Notes: generated by a model from the sequence alone, not told the origin. DNA of 64,000 nt from Flavobacterium cheniae (GCF_004363695.1 NZ_SNZC01000001.1:742431-806430); one strand, 5' to 3'; shown: positions 18,680 to 28,057, counted from the first letter of the stretch. Translations and numbers: made by a program.

Positions 18680-18699
18680 CAATTCTATTAAAATCAACA

Positions 18700-21492
18700 A
18701 TGATACAACACGATTTTTCAACCTTAGAACCAAAAAAAAATATCTTAATTAAAGGCGCTCAATTGCACAACCTTAAAAATTTAGATGTTGCTATTCCACG
18801 AAATAAATTAGTAGTAATTACTGGTCTTTCAGGTTCAGGAAAATCAAGTTTAGCTTTTGATACTTTATATGCCGAAGGGCAACGTAGATATGTTGAAAGT
18901 TTGTCTTCATATGCACGACAATTCCTTGGAAGATTAGACAAACCAAAAGTAGAATACATAAAAGGAATTGCTCCTGCGATTGCCATCGAACAAAAAGTAA
19001 ATACTAGTAATGCACGTTCTACAGTAGGAACTTCTACAGAAATTTATGATTATTTAAAACTACTGTTTGCCCGAGTTGGGAAAACCTACTCTCCAATCTC
19101 TGGAAAAGAAGTAAAAAAAGATACCGTTTCTGATGTTATTAATGACATTAAAGAATTTCCAATAGATAGTAAATGGTTACTGCTTGCTCCTATTCATTTA
19201 GAAGAAGGAAGAGCTTTAGAAGACAAACTAAAAGTTTTATTACAACAAGGTTTTGCACGTATTTTAGTAGATAACGAGATGGTGCGTTTGGATACGTTAG
19301 ACCAACACCAATTGGACAATAAAGATATTCTACTAATTATTGACCGAATTGTGGTTAAAACTGAAGAAGAATTCTTCAATCGTTTAGCTGATGCGGTACA
19401 AACTGCTTTTTATGAAGGAAAAGGCGTTTGTTATTTGCAAGAAGTGGATACTAAAAAACGTTTGGAATACAGCGCTAATTTTGAATTGGATGGTATCACG
19501 TTTTTAGAACCTAATATTCACTTGTTCAGTTTCAATAATCCTTACGGAGCTTGTCCAACATGTGAAGGCTATGGAAGTGTTATCGGAATTGATAGTGATT
19601 TAGTGATTCCTAATACTGCTTTATCTGTTTACGAAAATGCTGTATTTCCTTGGCGTGGCGATAGTATGAGTTGGTACCGAGATCAATTGGTAAACAACGC
19701 TTATAAATTCGATTTCCCTATACATAAACCGTTTTTCGAACTTTCAGACGAACAAAAACAACTGATTTGGGACGGAAATAAATATTTCACTGGATTAAAC
19801 GATTTCTTTTCGGAATTAGAAGAGAAAAATTATAAAATTCAAAACCGCGTTTTACTTTCTAGATATAGAGGTAAAACAAAATGTCACACGTGTAAAGGCA
19901 AACGATTACGTCCCGAAGCTAATTATATTACTGTTGGGGGTAAAACAGTTTCTGATTTGGTTGATTTACCAATCGTAAATTTGATTGATTTCTTCAAAAA
20001 ATTAGAATTAAACGAATACGATGCCAAAGTAGCCAAGCGTTTATTAATCGAAATCAACAATCGTTTGGACTTCTTATTCAATGTGGGATTGAGTTATTTG
20101 ACGTTAAATCGTAACTCCAACTCACTTTCTGGAGGTGAATCGCAACGTATTAACTTGGCCACTTCGTTAGGAAGTAGTTTGGTAGGTTCTATGTACATTT
20201 TAGACGAACCAAGTATTGGTCTACATCCAAAAGATACCGAAAGATTAATCGAGGTATTGAAAGAACTTCGCGATTTAGGCAACACTGTTATCGTTGTAGA
20301 ACACGACGAAGATATCATGAAAGCAGCCGATATGATTATCGATATTGGTCCAGAAGCAGGAACTCATGGAGGTGAATTAGTTGCACAAGGAACCTATGAA
20401 GAAATTCTAAAAGCCGATTCGCTAACAGCAAAATACTTAAATGGTAAAGAAGAAATTTCAGTGCCAAAAACAAGAAGAAAATTCAAAAATCATATCGAAG
20501 TAATTGGTGCGAGAGAAAATAACTTAAAAAATGAAAACTTCACTTTCCCATTAGAATGTTTGACTGTGATTACAGGTGTTTCGGGAAGTGGAAAAAGTAC
20601 CTTGGTGAAGAAAATTTTGTTTCCAGCCATTCAAAAAAAATTAGAAGGTGTTGGTGAAAAAGCAGGACAATTTACCGAATTAGCCGGAAGTTTTTCGCAC
20701 ATCAAACATATTGAATATGTAGACCAAAATCCGATTGGAAGAAGTTCGCGTTCAAATCCAGTTACTTATATTAAAGCGTATGATGATATTCGTGAACTAT
20801 TTGCCAAACAAAACGTTTCCAAACTACGAAATTATCAAGCAAAACATTTCTCTTTCAATGTAGAAGGCGGAAGATGTGAAGTTTGTAAAGGTGATGGAGA
20901 AGTTACTATCGAAATGCAATTCATGGCAGACGTTCACTTAGAATGTGAAGTTTGTAACGGAAAACGTTTCAAAAAAGAAGTGTTAGAAGTAACGTTTGAA
21001 GGTAAAAACATCAATGATATTTTAACCTTAACTATTGATGATGCTTTGGCGTTTTTTGGAGCGCACAACCAAACTAAAATTACACAGAAATTGCAACCTT
21101 TACAAGATGTTGGTTTAGGTTATGTGCAATTAGGACAATCCTCTTCTACCCTTTCTGGTGGCGAGGCGCAACGTATTAAATTAGCTTCATTCTTAGTTAA
21201 AGGAACTATAAAAGATAAAGCATTGTTTGTTTTTGATGAACCTACAACAGGATTGCATTTTCACGATATTAAAAAATTATTAGCTTCTTTTGACGCTTTG
21301 TTAGACAAAGGACATTCGATTATCGTAATTGAACACAATTTAGATTTAATTAAATGTGCCGATTATATTTTGGATATTGGTCCGGAAGGCGGTGAAAACG
21401 GTGGAAAATTAATGGCTTTTGGCACACCCGAAGAAGTAGCTAAAAACAAGAATTCGATTACTGGAAAATATTTAAAAGAGAAACTAAACTAA
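18700..21492 (+). CDS. uvrA: Excinuclease ABC subunit A
   Basis: UvrA is the damage-recognition ATPase of nucleotide excision repair; it loads UvrB on distorted DNA. The 930-residue protein has the expected doubled ABC layout: Walker [10 protein letters not shown] at 42-50 and the second GVSGSGKST near 625-635, two ABC signatures ([11 protein letters not shown] and [11 protein letters not shown]), and zinc-finger cysteines in [16 protein letters not shown] and [17 protein letters not shown]. The length is normal. The start ATG follows a TAnnTTTG box by 20 bases. Its stop overlaps the start of the LETM1-related gene by one base (TAATG), so the two are translationally coupled. Assignment is certain. 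Confidence 0.98.
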   Translation: MIQHDFSTLEPKKNILIKGAQLHNLKNLDVAIPRNKLVVITGLSGSGKSSLAFDTLYAEGQRRYVESLSSYARQFLGRLDKPKVEYIKGIAPAIAIEQKVNTSNARSTVGTSTEIYDYLKLLFARVGKTYSPISGKEVKKDTVSDVINDIKEFPIDSKWLLLAPIHLEEGRALEDKLKVLLQQGFARILVDNEMVRLDTLDQHQLDNKDILLIIDRIVVKTEEEFFNRLADAVQTAFYEGKGVCYLQEVDTKKRLEYSANFELDGITFLEPNIHLFSFNNPYGACPTCEGYGSVIGIDSDLVIPNTALSVYENAVFPWRGDSMSWYRDQLVNNAYKFDFPIHKPFFELSDEQKQLIWDGNKYFTGLNDFFSELEEKNYKIQNRVLLSRYRGKTKCHTCKGKRLRPEANYITVGGKTVSDLVDLPIVNLIDFFKKLELNEYDAKVAKRLLIEINNRLDFLFNVGLSYLTLNRNSNSLSGGESQRINLATSLGSSLVGSMYILDEPSIGLHPKDTERLIEVLKELRDLGNTVIVVEHDEDIMKAADMIIDIGPEAGTHGGELVAQGTYEEILKADSLTAKYLNGKEEISVPKTRRKFKNHIEVIGARENNLKNENFTFPLECLTVITGVSGSGKSTLVKKILFPAIQKKLEGVGEKAGQFTELAGSFSHIKHIEYVDQNPIGRSSRSNPVTYIKAYDDIRELFAKQNVSKLRNYQAKHFSFNVEGGRCEVCKGDGEVTIEMQFMADVHLECEVCNGKRFKKEVLEVTFEGKNINDILTLTIDDALAFFGAHNQTKITQKLQPLQDVGLGYVQLGQSSSTLSGGEAQRIKLASFLVKGTIKDKALFVFDEPTTGLHFHDIKKLLASFDALLDKGHSIIVIEHNLDLIKCADYILDIGPEGGENGGKLMAFGTPEEVAKNKNSITGKYLKEKLN

Positions 21493-22688
21493 TGATAAAC
21501 CCTTCTGCAAACGGATGGATTGATAAGTTTTTTGCTGAAAATCAAGCTAATTTTGTTGATTTTCAAGGCAATACTTTGACTTTTTATGAAGATTGTAGAG
21601 CAACAGGGTTTATATATGGTTATGTGGTACGTTACCAACTTAAAAATCAAATCAATACCGTAAAATGGTCATATGATGAAGTGACGAAAGTTGGGTTCTT
21701 AAACACACTTTTTTCCTTGTATTGCATTGAAAAATCAAACGGAACTAAAGAAGATTTCATCAATTCGGTTTATGAATTTTATAAAATTATTCAGCCAGAA
21801 AACCTGAATTTCATTAAAAAACTACTACCAGAAGGTTCTTATAGTACCCGTTTAGAAAAAGTGATTGATGACCGAATTCAAACCAATAACAATACGATTA
21901 GCAAGAATTTTTCACATATTATTACAAATGCACTTTTATTTATCGATGTTTTAGCTTTTGAACATTATTTAAAAAATGATACTTTACCTTCCGATTATTT
22001 GAAAAATATGGAATCGGATTGTATTAAAATTGTTTCTTTGGCTTTAAAAATAAAAGAAAGTAAGTCAAAATACGACGAATTATTGGTGAAATTATTTGAA
22101 AATTCAATTCGTTATACCAAATTCAATTCCATCGAAAATATCGAATTATCTGAAATCAAGTTGATGCGACATTCTTCGCTTCTGGAAAAATTGTATCTTT
22201 TGGATATTGCTCAAATGGCTCTTTGGAGCGATGAAAAATTAGAACACAACGAAGAAAATTTCTTAAAACAATTGAGTTCAGATTTAGAATTAGAATCAGA
22301 CTTACTTGAAAAAAGTAAAAAAGTAATCAATGCTTTTATAGAAAAATACAAATCGGAAATTCCGTTCTTTAATTATTCCAATCCTATCAAACATTTTTAC
22401 GATCAAGCCAATAAAAATGTAACCAAACTTATCATTCGAAACAAAGACCGATTAACAAAAGAAATCAAAGAAAGTGGTGAATTAATGCAACTTTTAGCCA
22501 AATCAACCACTAAAGATTTGAGCAAAGACGAAAAAAAGAAAGTAAAAAAACAGTTACTAGATGTCTGTAAAACAGTTCCGTCGTTAACTATATTTTTACT
22601 TCCTGGTGGTGGCTTATTATTGCCTATTTTGATAAAATTTATTCCGCAATTATTGCCTTCTGCTTTTAATGAGAATTTAGATGATTAA
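21492..22688 (+). CDS. LETM1-related membrane-associated protein
   Basis: A 398-residue, mostly helical protein with one strong hydrophobic region near the C-terminus (PSLTIFLLPGGGLLLPILIKF) preceded by a basic helix KDEKKKVKKQLLDVC, which resembles the LETM1 membrane segment. Flavobacterial homologues carry the name LETM1-related biofilm-associated protein. The long N-terminal part has no domain I recognise. Its ATG overlaps the uvrA stop by one base, and its own end overlaps the convergent carbonic anhydrase gene by four bases. A role in ion exchange or envelope function is only suggested by the name; no link to DNA repair is implied beyond co-transcription. Confidence 0.75.
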   Translation: MINPSANGWIDKFFAENQANFVDFQGNTLTFYEDCRATGFIYGYVVRYQLKNQINTVKWSYDEVTKVGFLNTLFSLYCIEKSNGTKEDFINSVYEFYKIIQPENLNFIKKLLPEGSYSTRLEKVIDDRIQTNNNTISKNFSHIITNALLFIDVLAFEHYLKNDTLPSDYLKNMESDCIKIVSLALKIKESKSKYDELLVKLFENSIRYTKFNSIENIELSEIKLMRHSSLLEKLYLLDIAQMALWSDEKLEHNEENFLKQLSSDLELESDLLEKSKKVINAFIEKYKSEIPFFNYSNPIKHFYDQANKNVTKLIIRNKDRLTKEIKESGELMQLLAKSTTKDLSKDEKKKVKKQLLDVCKTVPSLTIFLLPGGGLLLPILIKFIPQLLPSAFNENLDD

Positions 22689-23326
22689 AACTTCAACTGA
22701 TACACATCATCCAAGTCTTTATCACAACTAAAATTTACACCTAAATCGGTTACATAACCATCGTTAAGACCATAAACCCAACCATGTAAAGATAACTCTT
22801 GTCCGTTTTTCCATGCGTTTTGAACAATGGATGTTTTGGCTAAATCCATAACTTGTTCTTTTACATTGATTTCTACGAATTTATTGAAGCGTTCTTTTTC
22901 ATCGGTAATGGCATCTAATTCTTCATGATGAAAACGATATACATCTTTAATATGACGAATCCAATTATCAATAATTCCAATAGAAGTATTTCCCATTGCG
23001 GCTTTAACTCCACCACAACCATAATGTCCACAAACAATTACGTGTTTGACTTTTAAAGCATTTACAGCATAATCCAATACGCTTAACATGTTCATATCAG
23101 AATGTACAACCATATTAGCAATATTTCGGTGTACAAAAACTTCGCCAGGTTCAGCCCCAATAATTTCATTTGCAGGAACGCGACTATCTGAACAGCCAAT
23201 CCATAAAAGTGGTGGACTTTGTCCGTCGGCTAAATTTTTGAAATAGTTTGGGCTAATGGCTAGTTTGTTTTCCACCCATTTTTTGTTATTGTCTAATATC
23301 TTTTTGTAAAAATCAGTCATTATCAT
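22685..23326 (-). CDS. can: Beta-class carbonic anhydrase
   Basis: The enzyme interconverts CO2 and bicarbonate. Zinc ligands are Cys45, His101 and Cys104 (WIGCSDSRV, CGHYGCGG) with the Asp47/Arg49 dyad, as in plant-like and E. coli Can enzymes. At 213 residues it has the normal length. Translation may begin at Met1 or Met3 (MIMTDFY). A TAnnTTTG box in the minus orientation at 23341-23348 would give a short leader. It is a separate transcription unit from the second carbonic anhydrase just upstream, which is of a different subtype and linked to a transporter. Cytoplasmic; assignment is firm. Confidence 0.95.
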   Translation of the reverse strand: MIMTDFYKKILDNNKKWVENKLAISPNYFKNLADGQSPPLLWIGCSDSRVPANEIIGAEPGEVFVHRNIANMVVHSDMNMLSVLDYAVNALKVKHVIVCGHYGCGGVKAAMGNTSIGIIDNWIRHIKDVYRFHHEELDAITDEKERFNKFVEINVKEQVMDLAKTSIVQNAWKNGQELSLHGWVYGLNDGYVTDLGVNFSCDKDLDDVYQLKF

Positions 23327-23340
23327 TGTGTATGTGTTAT

Positions 23341-23348
23341 CAAATATA
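23341..23348 (-). promoter_or_regulatory. -7 box of the can gene
   Basis: CAAATATA on the plus strand is TATATTTG on the minus strand, an exact TAnnTTTG box 14 bases before the start codon at 23326. Confidence 0.6.
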
Positions 23349-23353
23349 AAATA

Positions 23354-23401
23354 AAAAAGCTATCAATTCCGTATTAAAATTTGGTGAAGTGATAGCTTTT
23401 T
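23354..23401 (-). terminator. Terminator after the SulP/carbonic anhydrase operon
   Basis: AAAAAGCTATCA at 23354-23365 pairs with TGATAGCTTTTT at 23390-23401, a perfect 12-bp stem with a 24-base loop. It lies just beyond the stop of the gene ending at 23425 and is followed by Ts on the minus strand. Confidence 0.7.
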
Positions 23402-23424
23402 GAAAATATGATTTAAAATTATCT

Positions 23425-24108
23425 TTAGTGTCTTAGGTCTGAAACCGTAAATTCAGGATTAGAATTATCTTTAATGTACATAACATCATCGTAGAAAATT
23501 ACTTTACCCGACTCGATATCGTGCATTGCTCCTACAATTCCGATTTGACCTTCTTCTAACATTTGTTCTAAAACAAAACTTCTTTCGATAATGTTTTTTA
23601 CACTTCGTTTTACATTGATTTCTGCTACATTTTCAACGAATCCACTGTTTTTTGAAGTTCTGTCATCTGTCGTTTCTTTTTCTTGATAAACTGCAGGTTG
23701 AATTTTTGATAATAGTTCTGTTAAATTACCCATTTCAACATGATCACAAGCTCCTTTTACAGCTCCACATTTTGAATGACCTAAAACAACGATTAATTTA
23801 GAGCCAGCTACTTTACAAGCAAATTCCATACTTCCTAGAATATCGGTATTTACGATATTTCCAGCAATTCGTACCGAAAAAATATCGCCTAAACCTTGGT
23901 CAAAAATCAATTCCGCTGAAGTTCTACTATCAATACAACTTAAAATCGTAGCAAATGGCCATTGTCCATCACGAGTTTCGTTGGCTTGTTCTAATAAGTT
24001 TCTGTTCGCTTTTAAATTATTAATAAATCGATCATTTCCCTCTTGTAAAAATTGTAATGCTTTACGAGGTGTCATTTGTGCTTGAGTTTCTTTATTATGT
24101 GCTTTCAT
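23425..24108 (-). CDS. Beta-class carbonic anhydrase linked to SulP transporter
   Basis: A second beta-carbonic anhydrase of 227 residues with zinc ligands Cys58, His111 and Cys114 (ILSCIDSRT, LGHSKCGAV) and the Asp60/Arg62 dyad. It differs in sequence from the can product next door. No signal peptide is visible, so it is cytoplasmic. Its start is two bases after the stop of the SulP transporter gene, which points to a coupled pair: bicarbonate import or export with CO2/bicarbonate interconversion on the inner side. A good terminator follows at 23354-23401. Function is firm; the physiological direction is inference. Confidence 0.93.
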   Translation of the reverse strand: MKAHNKETQAQMTPRKALQFLQEGNDRFINNLKANRNLLEQANETRDGQWPFATILSCIDSRTSAELIFDQGLGDIFSVRIAGNIVNTDILGSMEFACKVAGSKLIVVLGHSKCGAVKGACDHVEMGNLTELLSKIQPAVYQEKETTDDRTSKNSGFVENVAEINVKRSVKNIIERSFVLEQMLEEGQIGIVGAMHDIESGKVIFYDDVMYIKDNSNPEFTVSDLRH

Positions 24109-24110
24109 AT

Positions 24111-25706
24111 TTATTTTATTTCTTTTTTATCTTCTTTAATTTCAATGTGTTTAAATTCAGTATTATCTAAATTATAATGCTCTTTAAATCCTTTTAAGGT
24201 TAAATCTATTTTTTTGTCTTCGGCTTTTACATTCCTAAAATCCTTTATCAATTCTACCACATCAAAATCAATATATTTGGTGTTTGATGCATCGATAACT
24301 AATTTAGAACCTTTTGGAATACGACCTAATGTATTTTTAATAGCTGCTTTATTTAAAAATGAAACTTCTTCAGCTAGTTTAATTGTAATTATATCACCAT
24401 CGTGTAATGATTCCTTTTTGAACGAATAAGCAAATTTCAAGTTTTGATACAAGATAAATATTATACTTACTGCTAAACCAATTCCTACACCTTTTAATAA
24501 ATCGATACGAACAACCGCAATTACTGTAACAACAAAAGGAATAAATTGAGAATATCCATTATTCCACAAGTGAACAAAAACGCTTGGTTTCGCTAATTTA
24601 TATCCAACCATTAATAAAACCGCAGCCAATGCAGCTAATGGAATTTTATTTAAGATAAACGGAATTGATAATGCAAAAGTGAATAACAACAATCCATGAA
24701 AAATAGTTGAGAATTTAGTTCTACCACCAGAATTTATATTGGCAGACGAACGAACAACAACAGATGTCATTGGCAAGCCACCTAATAAACCACTAACAAT
24801 GTTTCCAATACCTTGAGCCTTCAACTCACGATTTGTGTCTGTAAATCGTTTGTAAGGATCTAATTTATCTGTCGCCTCAATACATAATAATGTTTCAATG
24901 GACGCAACAACAGCAATGGTTACCGCAACAATCCACACTTTTTCGTTTGTTAAGGAAGCGAAATTTGGTAAAGCAAATCCATTACTAATTTCAGTAAAAG
25001 AAGGCAAACTCACCAAATGGTTTTGAGTAACAATCGCTAAACTTGAACCCGATTGAATAAAAAATTCATTCAATAAAATACTCACGACAACCACAACCAA
25101 AGCGCCAGGAACAACTTTTATTTTTTTTAAAGCAGGAACTTTTTCCCAAGTAATTAAAATGGCTAACGATAACAATGCAATTATTAATGCTCCTGTATGA
25201 ATGTAATTGATAGACTCAAATAAAGTATCAAAAGTTGTATGACCCGATTTTTCGATATAGAAAAAATCGCCCTCGTTATCTACATCATGACCAAAAGCAT
25301 GTGGAATTTGCTTTAAAATAATGATGATTCCAATAGCAGCTAACATTCCCTCAATAACACTTGTGGGAAAATAATTAGAAAAACTTCCCGCTCTCAAAAA
25401 GCCTAAAGCGATTTGAATTAATCCTGCTAAAATTACCGCAACTAAGAAAATATCAAATCCTCCCAAATCAGTAATTGCTGCAAGAACGATAGCTGTTAAT
25501 CCAGCAGCTGGACCAGTAACACTCAATGCTGAATTACTTAAAAAACCAACAACTACACCGCCAATTACACCCGAAACAATACCTGAAAACAAAGGTGCTC
25601 CAGATGCTAATGCAATTCCTAAACACAATGGCAAAGCCACTAAAAATACAACAAGACCAGATGCAAGATCTCCTCTTACATTGGAAAAAATAGAATGATT
25701 ATTCAT
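24111..25706 (-). CDS. SulP family anion transporter with STAS domain (probable bicarbonate transporter)
   Basis: A 531-residue inner-membrane protein with about 10-12 membrane segments and a C-terminal STAS domain near 430-510 (GSKLVIDASNTKYIDFDVV). The SulP family moves sulfate, bicarbonate and other anions, usually with sodium or protons. Typical features are LPLCLGIALASGAPLFSGI near the N-terminus and SVTGPAAGLTAIV. Direct linkage to a carbonic anhydrase gene argues for bicarbonate rather than sulfate, and no sulfur-metabolism genes are nearby. A 97-residue membrane-anchored protein is encoded 72 bases upstream on the same strand. Confidence 0.9.
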   Translation of the reverse strand: MNNHSIFSNVRGDLASGLVVFLVALPLCLGIALASGAPLFSGIVSGVIGGVVVGFLSNSALSVTGPAAGLTAIVLAAITDLGGFDIFLVAVILAGLIQIALGFLRAGSFSNYFPTSVIEGMLAAIGIIIILKQIPHAFGHDVDNEGDFFYIEKSGHTTFDTLFESINYIHTGALIIALLSLAILITWEKVPALKKIKVVPGALVVVVVSILLNEFFIQSGSSLAIVTQNHLVSLPSFTEISNGFALPNFASLTNEKVWIVAVTIAVVASIETLLCIEATDKLDPYKRFTDTNRELKAQGIGNIVSGLLGGLPMTSVVVRSSANINSGGRTKFSTIFHGLLLFTFALSIPFILNKIPLAALAAVLLMVGYKLAKPSVFVHLWNNGYSQFIPFVVTVIAVVRIDLLKGVGIGLAVSIIFILYQNLKFAYSFKKESLHDGDIITIKLAEEVSFLNKAAIKNTLGRIPKGSKLVIDASNTKYIDFDVVELIKDFRNVKAEDKKIDLTLKGFKEHYNLDNTEFKHIEIKEDKKEIK

Positions 25707-25778
25707 GAATTTTTTGTATAATACATTAATAGTACACTCAAAAATTAAAAGAGTGTTAATAAAGAAAAATGAAATGTA

Positions 25779-26072
25779 TTATGCCAAATTAGGAGGTGGG
25801 GAGAAAATTTGGTGAGCCAAATTGTCAAAACTTAATAAATCGTGTTCTATTAGAACATTAAGCTTTACTAACTCTCCGAATGAAAAATGAACTACTGAAT
25901 AATTAGTAGTTTGTACCGTTTTAATTTCATTAAATAGCGAATGATTTTCCTCTTCTTCACACATTGTGTAAAAATAAGAGGTATCTGCTTCTTTATCTAC
26001 CATACCAATTAATGTTGGAGTAGCTAAGAAAGCAATAAATAAGAATAAAAAAACAGTTGATAAAAACTTCAT
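25779..26072 (-). CDS. Small membrane-anchored protein of unknown function
   Basis: A 97-residue protein with one N-terminal hydrophobic helix (FLSTVFLFLFIAFLATPTLIGMV) that could be a signal anchor or uncleaved signal, followed by an acidic segment MCEEEEN and a C-terminus ending FSPPPNLA. I do not recognise a domain. It is upstream of sulP on the same strand, so it may be co-transcribed with the transporter. An exact TAnnTTTG box ends only four bases before its ATG, which implies a leaderless or nearly leaderless transcript and supports this start. Probably real because of the promoter and signal segment. Confidence 0.6.
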   Translation of the reverse strand: MKFLSTVFLFLFIAFLATPTLIGMVDKEADTSYFYTMCEEEENHSLFNEIKTVQTTNYSVVHFSFGELVKLNVLIEHDLLSFDNLAHQIFSPPPNLA

Positions 26073-26076
26073 ATAA

Positions 26077-26084
26077 CAAATATA
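26077..26084 (-). promoter_or_regulatory. -7 box directly upstream of the 97-residue gene
   Basis: CAAATATA on the plus strand is TATATTTG on the minus strand. Only four bases separate it from the ATG at 26072, so transcription should start at or next to the start codon. Confidence 0.55.
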
Positions 26085-26119
26085 AAAATATTTTATAGTA
26101 ATTCAACGATTAGTAAAAA

Positions 26120-26149
26120 AATAATGCTGTGAAAATTCACAGCATTATT
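26120..26149 (-). terminator. Terminator after dps
   Basis: AATAATGCTGTGAA at 26120-26133 pairs perfectly with TTCACAGCATTATT at 26136-26149, a 14-bp stem. T-runs flank it on both strands, and it lies 13 bases past the dps stop. Confidence 0.85.
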
Positions 26150-26162
26150 TTTTTTAAACATA

Positions 26163-26642
26163 TTAAATTTCTTCGTCCAACCAAGCTTTGAGCATCCAGT
26201 TGGTTTTTTCTTGCTCGGCAATAAAATCACTCATCATAGAATTAGTTCCTTCATCATTTATTTCTGATGCTTTAGCTAAAATTACTCTTTCAACTTGCAG
26301 CAAAACACTTAACGATTCTAAAATCAGCTGAATAGCTTCTACATCTTTTGAAATATCTTTTCCTACTTTTAATTTGCTATTTACAATATAATCTGAAAAT
26401 GTATGTAAAGGAGTTCCTCCTAAAGTAAGTACACGCTCTGCAATTAAATCAATTTTTAACTGACTATCGTTGTATAATTCTTCAAATTTTAAGTGCAAAT
26501 CAAAAAATCTTTTTCCTCTAATATTCCAATGTAAACCTCTTAAATTTTGATAATATATTTGAAAGTTAGATAACAATCCGTTCAATTCATTTACTAATTC
26601 TTCAGATTGTTCAACTGGTAATCCTAAGCTATTAAGTTTCAT
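26163..26642 (-). CDS. dps: Dps family DNA-binding ferritin-like protein
   Basis: A 159-residue four-helix protein of the Dps type, which stores iron with peroxide as oxidant and protects DNA in stress. The ferroxidase region is LRGLHWNIRGKRFFDLHLKFEELY, which contains the His and the Asp/Glu expected at the dimer interface, with IDLIAERVLTLGG following. The lysine-rich N-terminal tail seen in E. coli Dps is absent. It is transcribed divergently from an OxyR-like regulator that keeps both redox cysteines, so peroxide control is likely. A TAnnTTTG box faces it at 26662-26669 and a strong terminator follows. Confidence 0.92.
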   Translation of the reverse strand: MKLNSLGLPVEQSEELVNELNGLLSNFQIYYQNLRGLHWNIRGKRFFDLHLKFEELYNDSQLKIDLIAERVLTLGGTPLHTFSDYIVNSKLKVGKDISKDVEAIQLILESLSVLLQVERVILAKASEINDEGTNSMMSDFIAEQEKTNWMLKAWLDEEI

Positions 26643-26661
26643 AATTTAGTATTTATTTTCT

Positions 26662-26669
26662 CAAATTTA
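26662..26669 (-). promoter_or_regulatory. dps promoter -7 box
   Basis: CAAATTTA on the plus strand reads TAAATTTG on the minus strand, 19 bases upstream of the dps ATG. Just outside it, CTAT (26689-26692) and ATAG (26704-26707) half-sites resemble parts of an OxyR site but with wrong spacing. Confidence 0.55.
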
Positions 26670-26712
26670 CAAAATTCCACACCCATTCCCTATAAATTTA
26701 ATTGATAGTTTT

Positions 26713-26720
26713 TATATTTG
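26713..26720 (+). promoter_or_regulatory. oxyR-like gene promoter -7 box
   Basis: TATATTTG is an exact TAnnTTTG box 19 bases before the ATG at 26740. It is arranged back to back with the dps promoter in a 97-base intergenic region. Confidence 0.6.
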
Positions 26721-26739
26721 CATCAAATTTATCAATGTT

Positions 26740-27678
26740 ATGACAATTACTCAATTATACTACGTTTTGGCTGTAGCCGAATATAAAAACTTTACGTTAG
26801 CTGCTGAAAAATGCTTTGTAACACAACCTACATTGAGTATGCAAATTCAAAAATTAGAAGATGAATTAGATATTTTGATTTTTGATAGAAGCAAAAAACC
26901 AATATTGTTAACAGAAGTTGGTGAGAAAATCGTTAACCAAGCCAAAAACATCGTAAACGAAGCAGGAAGAATTAAAGATATTGTTGATCAACAAAAAGGA
27001 TATATTGGTGGCGAATTTAAAGTGGGGATAATTCCAACAGTAATGCCAACCTTACTTCCTATGTTTTTGAATAATTTCATTAAAAAATATCCAAAAGTCA
27101 ATTTAATTATTGAAGAACAAACCACTGAAGATATTATCAAGAAATTAAAAAATGGTCATTTAGATTGTGCTATTGCCGCTACTCCATTAGAAGAAGAAAA
27201 TTTAAAGGAAATCGTTTTATATTACGAGCCTTTTGTTGCTTATGTACCTTCTAATCATCCTTCAATTGATAAAAAAGAAATTGAAATCTCTGATTTAGAT
27301 TTAGACAAGATTTTACTTTTACAAGACGGACATTGTTTCAGAAATGGAATTCTTAACTTGTGTAAAAACAATAAGTATATTGCTGATAGTCATTTTCAAT
27401 TGGAAAGCGGCAGTTTTGAAACGCTAATCAAATTAGCCGATGAAGGTTTAGGAACTACGCTACTTCCTTATTTGCATACTTTAGATTTGAATGAAAAGAA
27501 TAAAGAAAAACTAAAACCGTTTAAAGATCCAAAACCGGCTAGAGAAGTTAGTTTGATTTATCCTAAAAACGAATTGAAAATACATATTATTAACGCCTTA
27601 CGCGATACAATATCTGGCGTTGTCCGTGGAGCAATAGCATTTAGTGATGTTGAAATTATAAGTCCAAAAACAAAATAG
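26740..27678 (+). CDS. oxyR: OxyR-type LysR family peroxide-responsive regulator
   Basis: A 312-residue LysR-type regulator. The winged HTH is at about 1-60 (FTLAAEKCFVTQPTLSMQIQKL) and the substrate-like domain follows from about 90. In LLLQDGHCFRNGILNLC the two cysteines fall at 199 and 208, the same positions and spacing as the redox pair of E. coli OxyR, which forms a disulfide with hydrogen peroxide. Divergence from dps supports this role. The gene ends in a clean bidirectional terminator at 27700-27724. Assignment as OxyR rests on the two cysteines and the context. Confidence 0.92.
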   Translation: MTITQLYYVLAVAEYKNFTLAAEKCFVTQPTLSMQIQKLEDELDILIFDRSKKPILLTEVGEKIVNQAKNIVNEAGRIKDIVDQQKGYIGGEFKVGIIPTVMPTLLPMFLNNFIKKYPKVNLIIEEQTTEDIIKKLKNGHLDCAIAATPLEEENLKEIVLYYEPFVAYVPSNHPSIDKKEIEISDLDLDKILLLQDGHCFRNGILNLCKNNKYIADSHFQLESGSFETLIKLADEGLGTTLLPYLHTLDLNEKNKEKLKPFKDPKPAREVSLIYPKNELKIHIINALRDTISGVVRGAIAFSDVEIISPKTK

Positions 27679-27699
27679 ATTTCAATATATACCATAAAA

Positions 27700-27724
27700 A
27701 AAGTCCCGAGATTATCGGGACTTT
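27700..27724. terminator. Bidirectional terminator between oxyR and the 64-residue gene
   Basis: AAAGTCCCGA at 27700-27709 pairs with TCGGGACTTT at 27715-27724 around a 5-base loop. A-run on the left and T-rich sequence on the right let it serve both convergent genes. Confidence 0.85.
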
Positions 27725-27730
27725 ATATTT

Positions 27731-27925
27731 TTAGTTGATATAAATTAAACATTGTCTTAATTCTGGCTTCTCTTCGGTAAACTGTAAAAGCCACTCTCTC
27801 AATTGATCTATTTCATAAGGAAGCAATATTCTCACTGCTTTCTCTAATTCTTTACAAAATAGTTTCGCATCAAAACTCACTCTCTCCAAAATTGACTTGG
27901 TGTAAGAAAACATCGGTCTGGGCAT
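27731..27925 (-). CDS. Conserved small protein of unknown function
   Basis: A 64-residue soluble protein starting MPRPMFSYTKSILERVSF with a helical, charged body (KELEKAVRILLPYEIDQLREW) and two cysteines. I recall close homologues of the same length and N-terminus in other Flavobacteriaceae, which is why I keep it despite its size. No domain or function is known to me. It ends 6 bases from a shared terminator and has no partner gene on its strand within 130 bases upstream. Confidence 0.72.
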   Translation of the reverse strand: MPRPMFSYTKSILERVSFDAKLFCKELEKAVRILLPYEIDQLREWLLQFTEEKPELRQCLIYIN

Positions 27926-28057
27926 ACTTTTTCTAGATAAAAGGTTAGACTGGGGGTAAGAACTTGTCGTAAAGATAAATAAAAAAATCTTTCGAAAACG
28001 ATATAGTTAATAAAAAAAATGCTAAAATTTTATTAAATTCTTACTTTACAGTAAAAA

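Larger units (their letters stand above)
18357..18699. other. Divergent intergenic region between T9SS binding protein and uvrA
   Basis: The 343-base gap is very AT-rich. It holds the candidate regulator sites at 18440-18448 and 18549-18570 and the uvrA -7 box at 18672-18679. I found no credible small ORF, tRNA or structured RNA, and no exact TAnnTTTG box facing the 18356 start, which would fit an activator-dependent promoter. Confidence 0.6.

Noticed and set aside
24111..25706. Sulfate permease as the name for the SulP protein
   Set aside because: The adjoining carbonic anhydrase gene and the absence of sulfur genes make bicarbonate more likely.
26689..26707. OxyR binding site CTAT-N11-ATAG
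   Set aside because: The spacing between half-sites is 11, not 7, and the outer half-sites are missing, so it is only suggestive.
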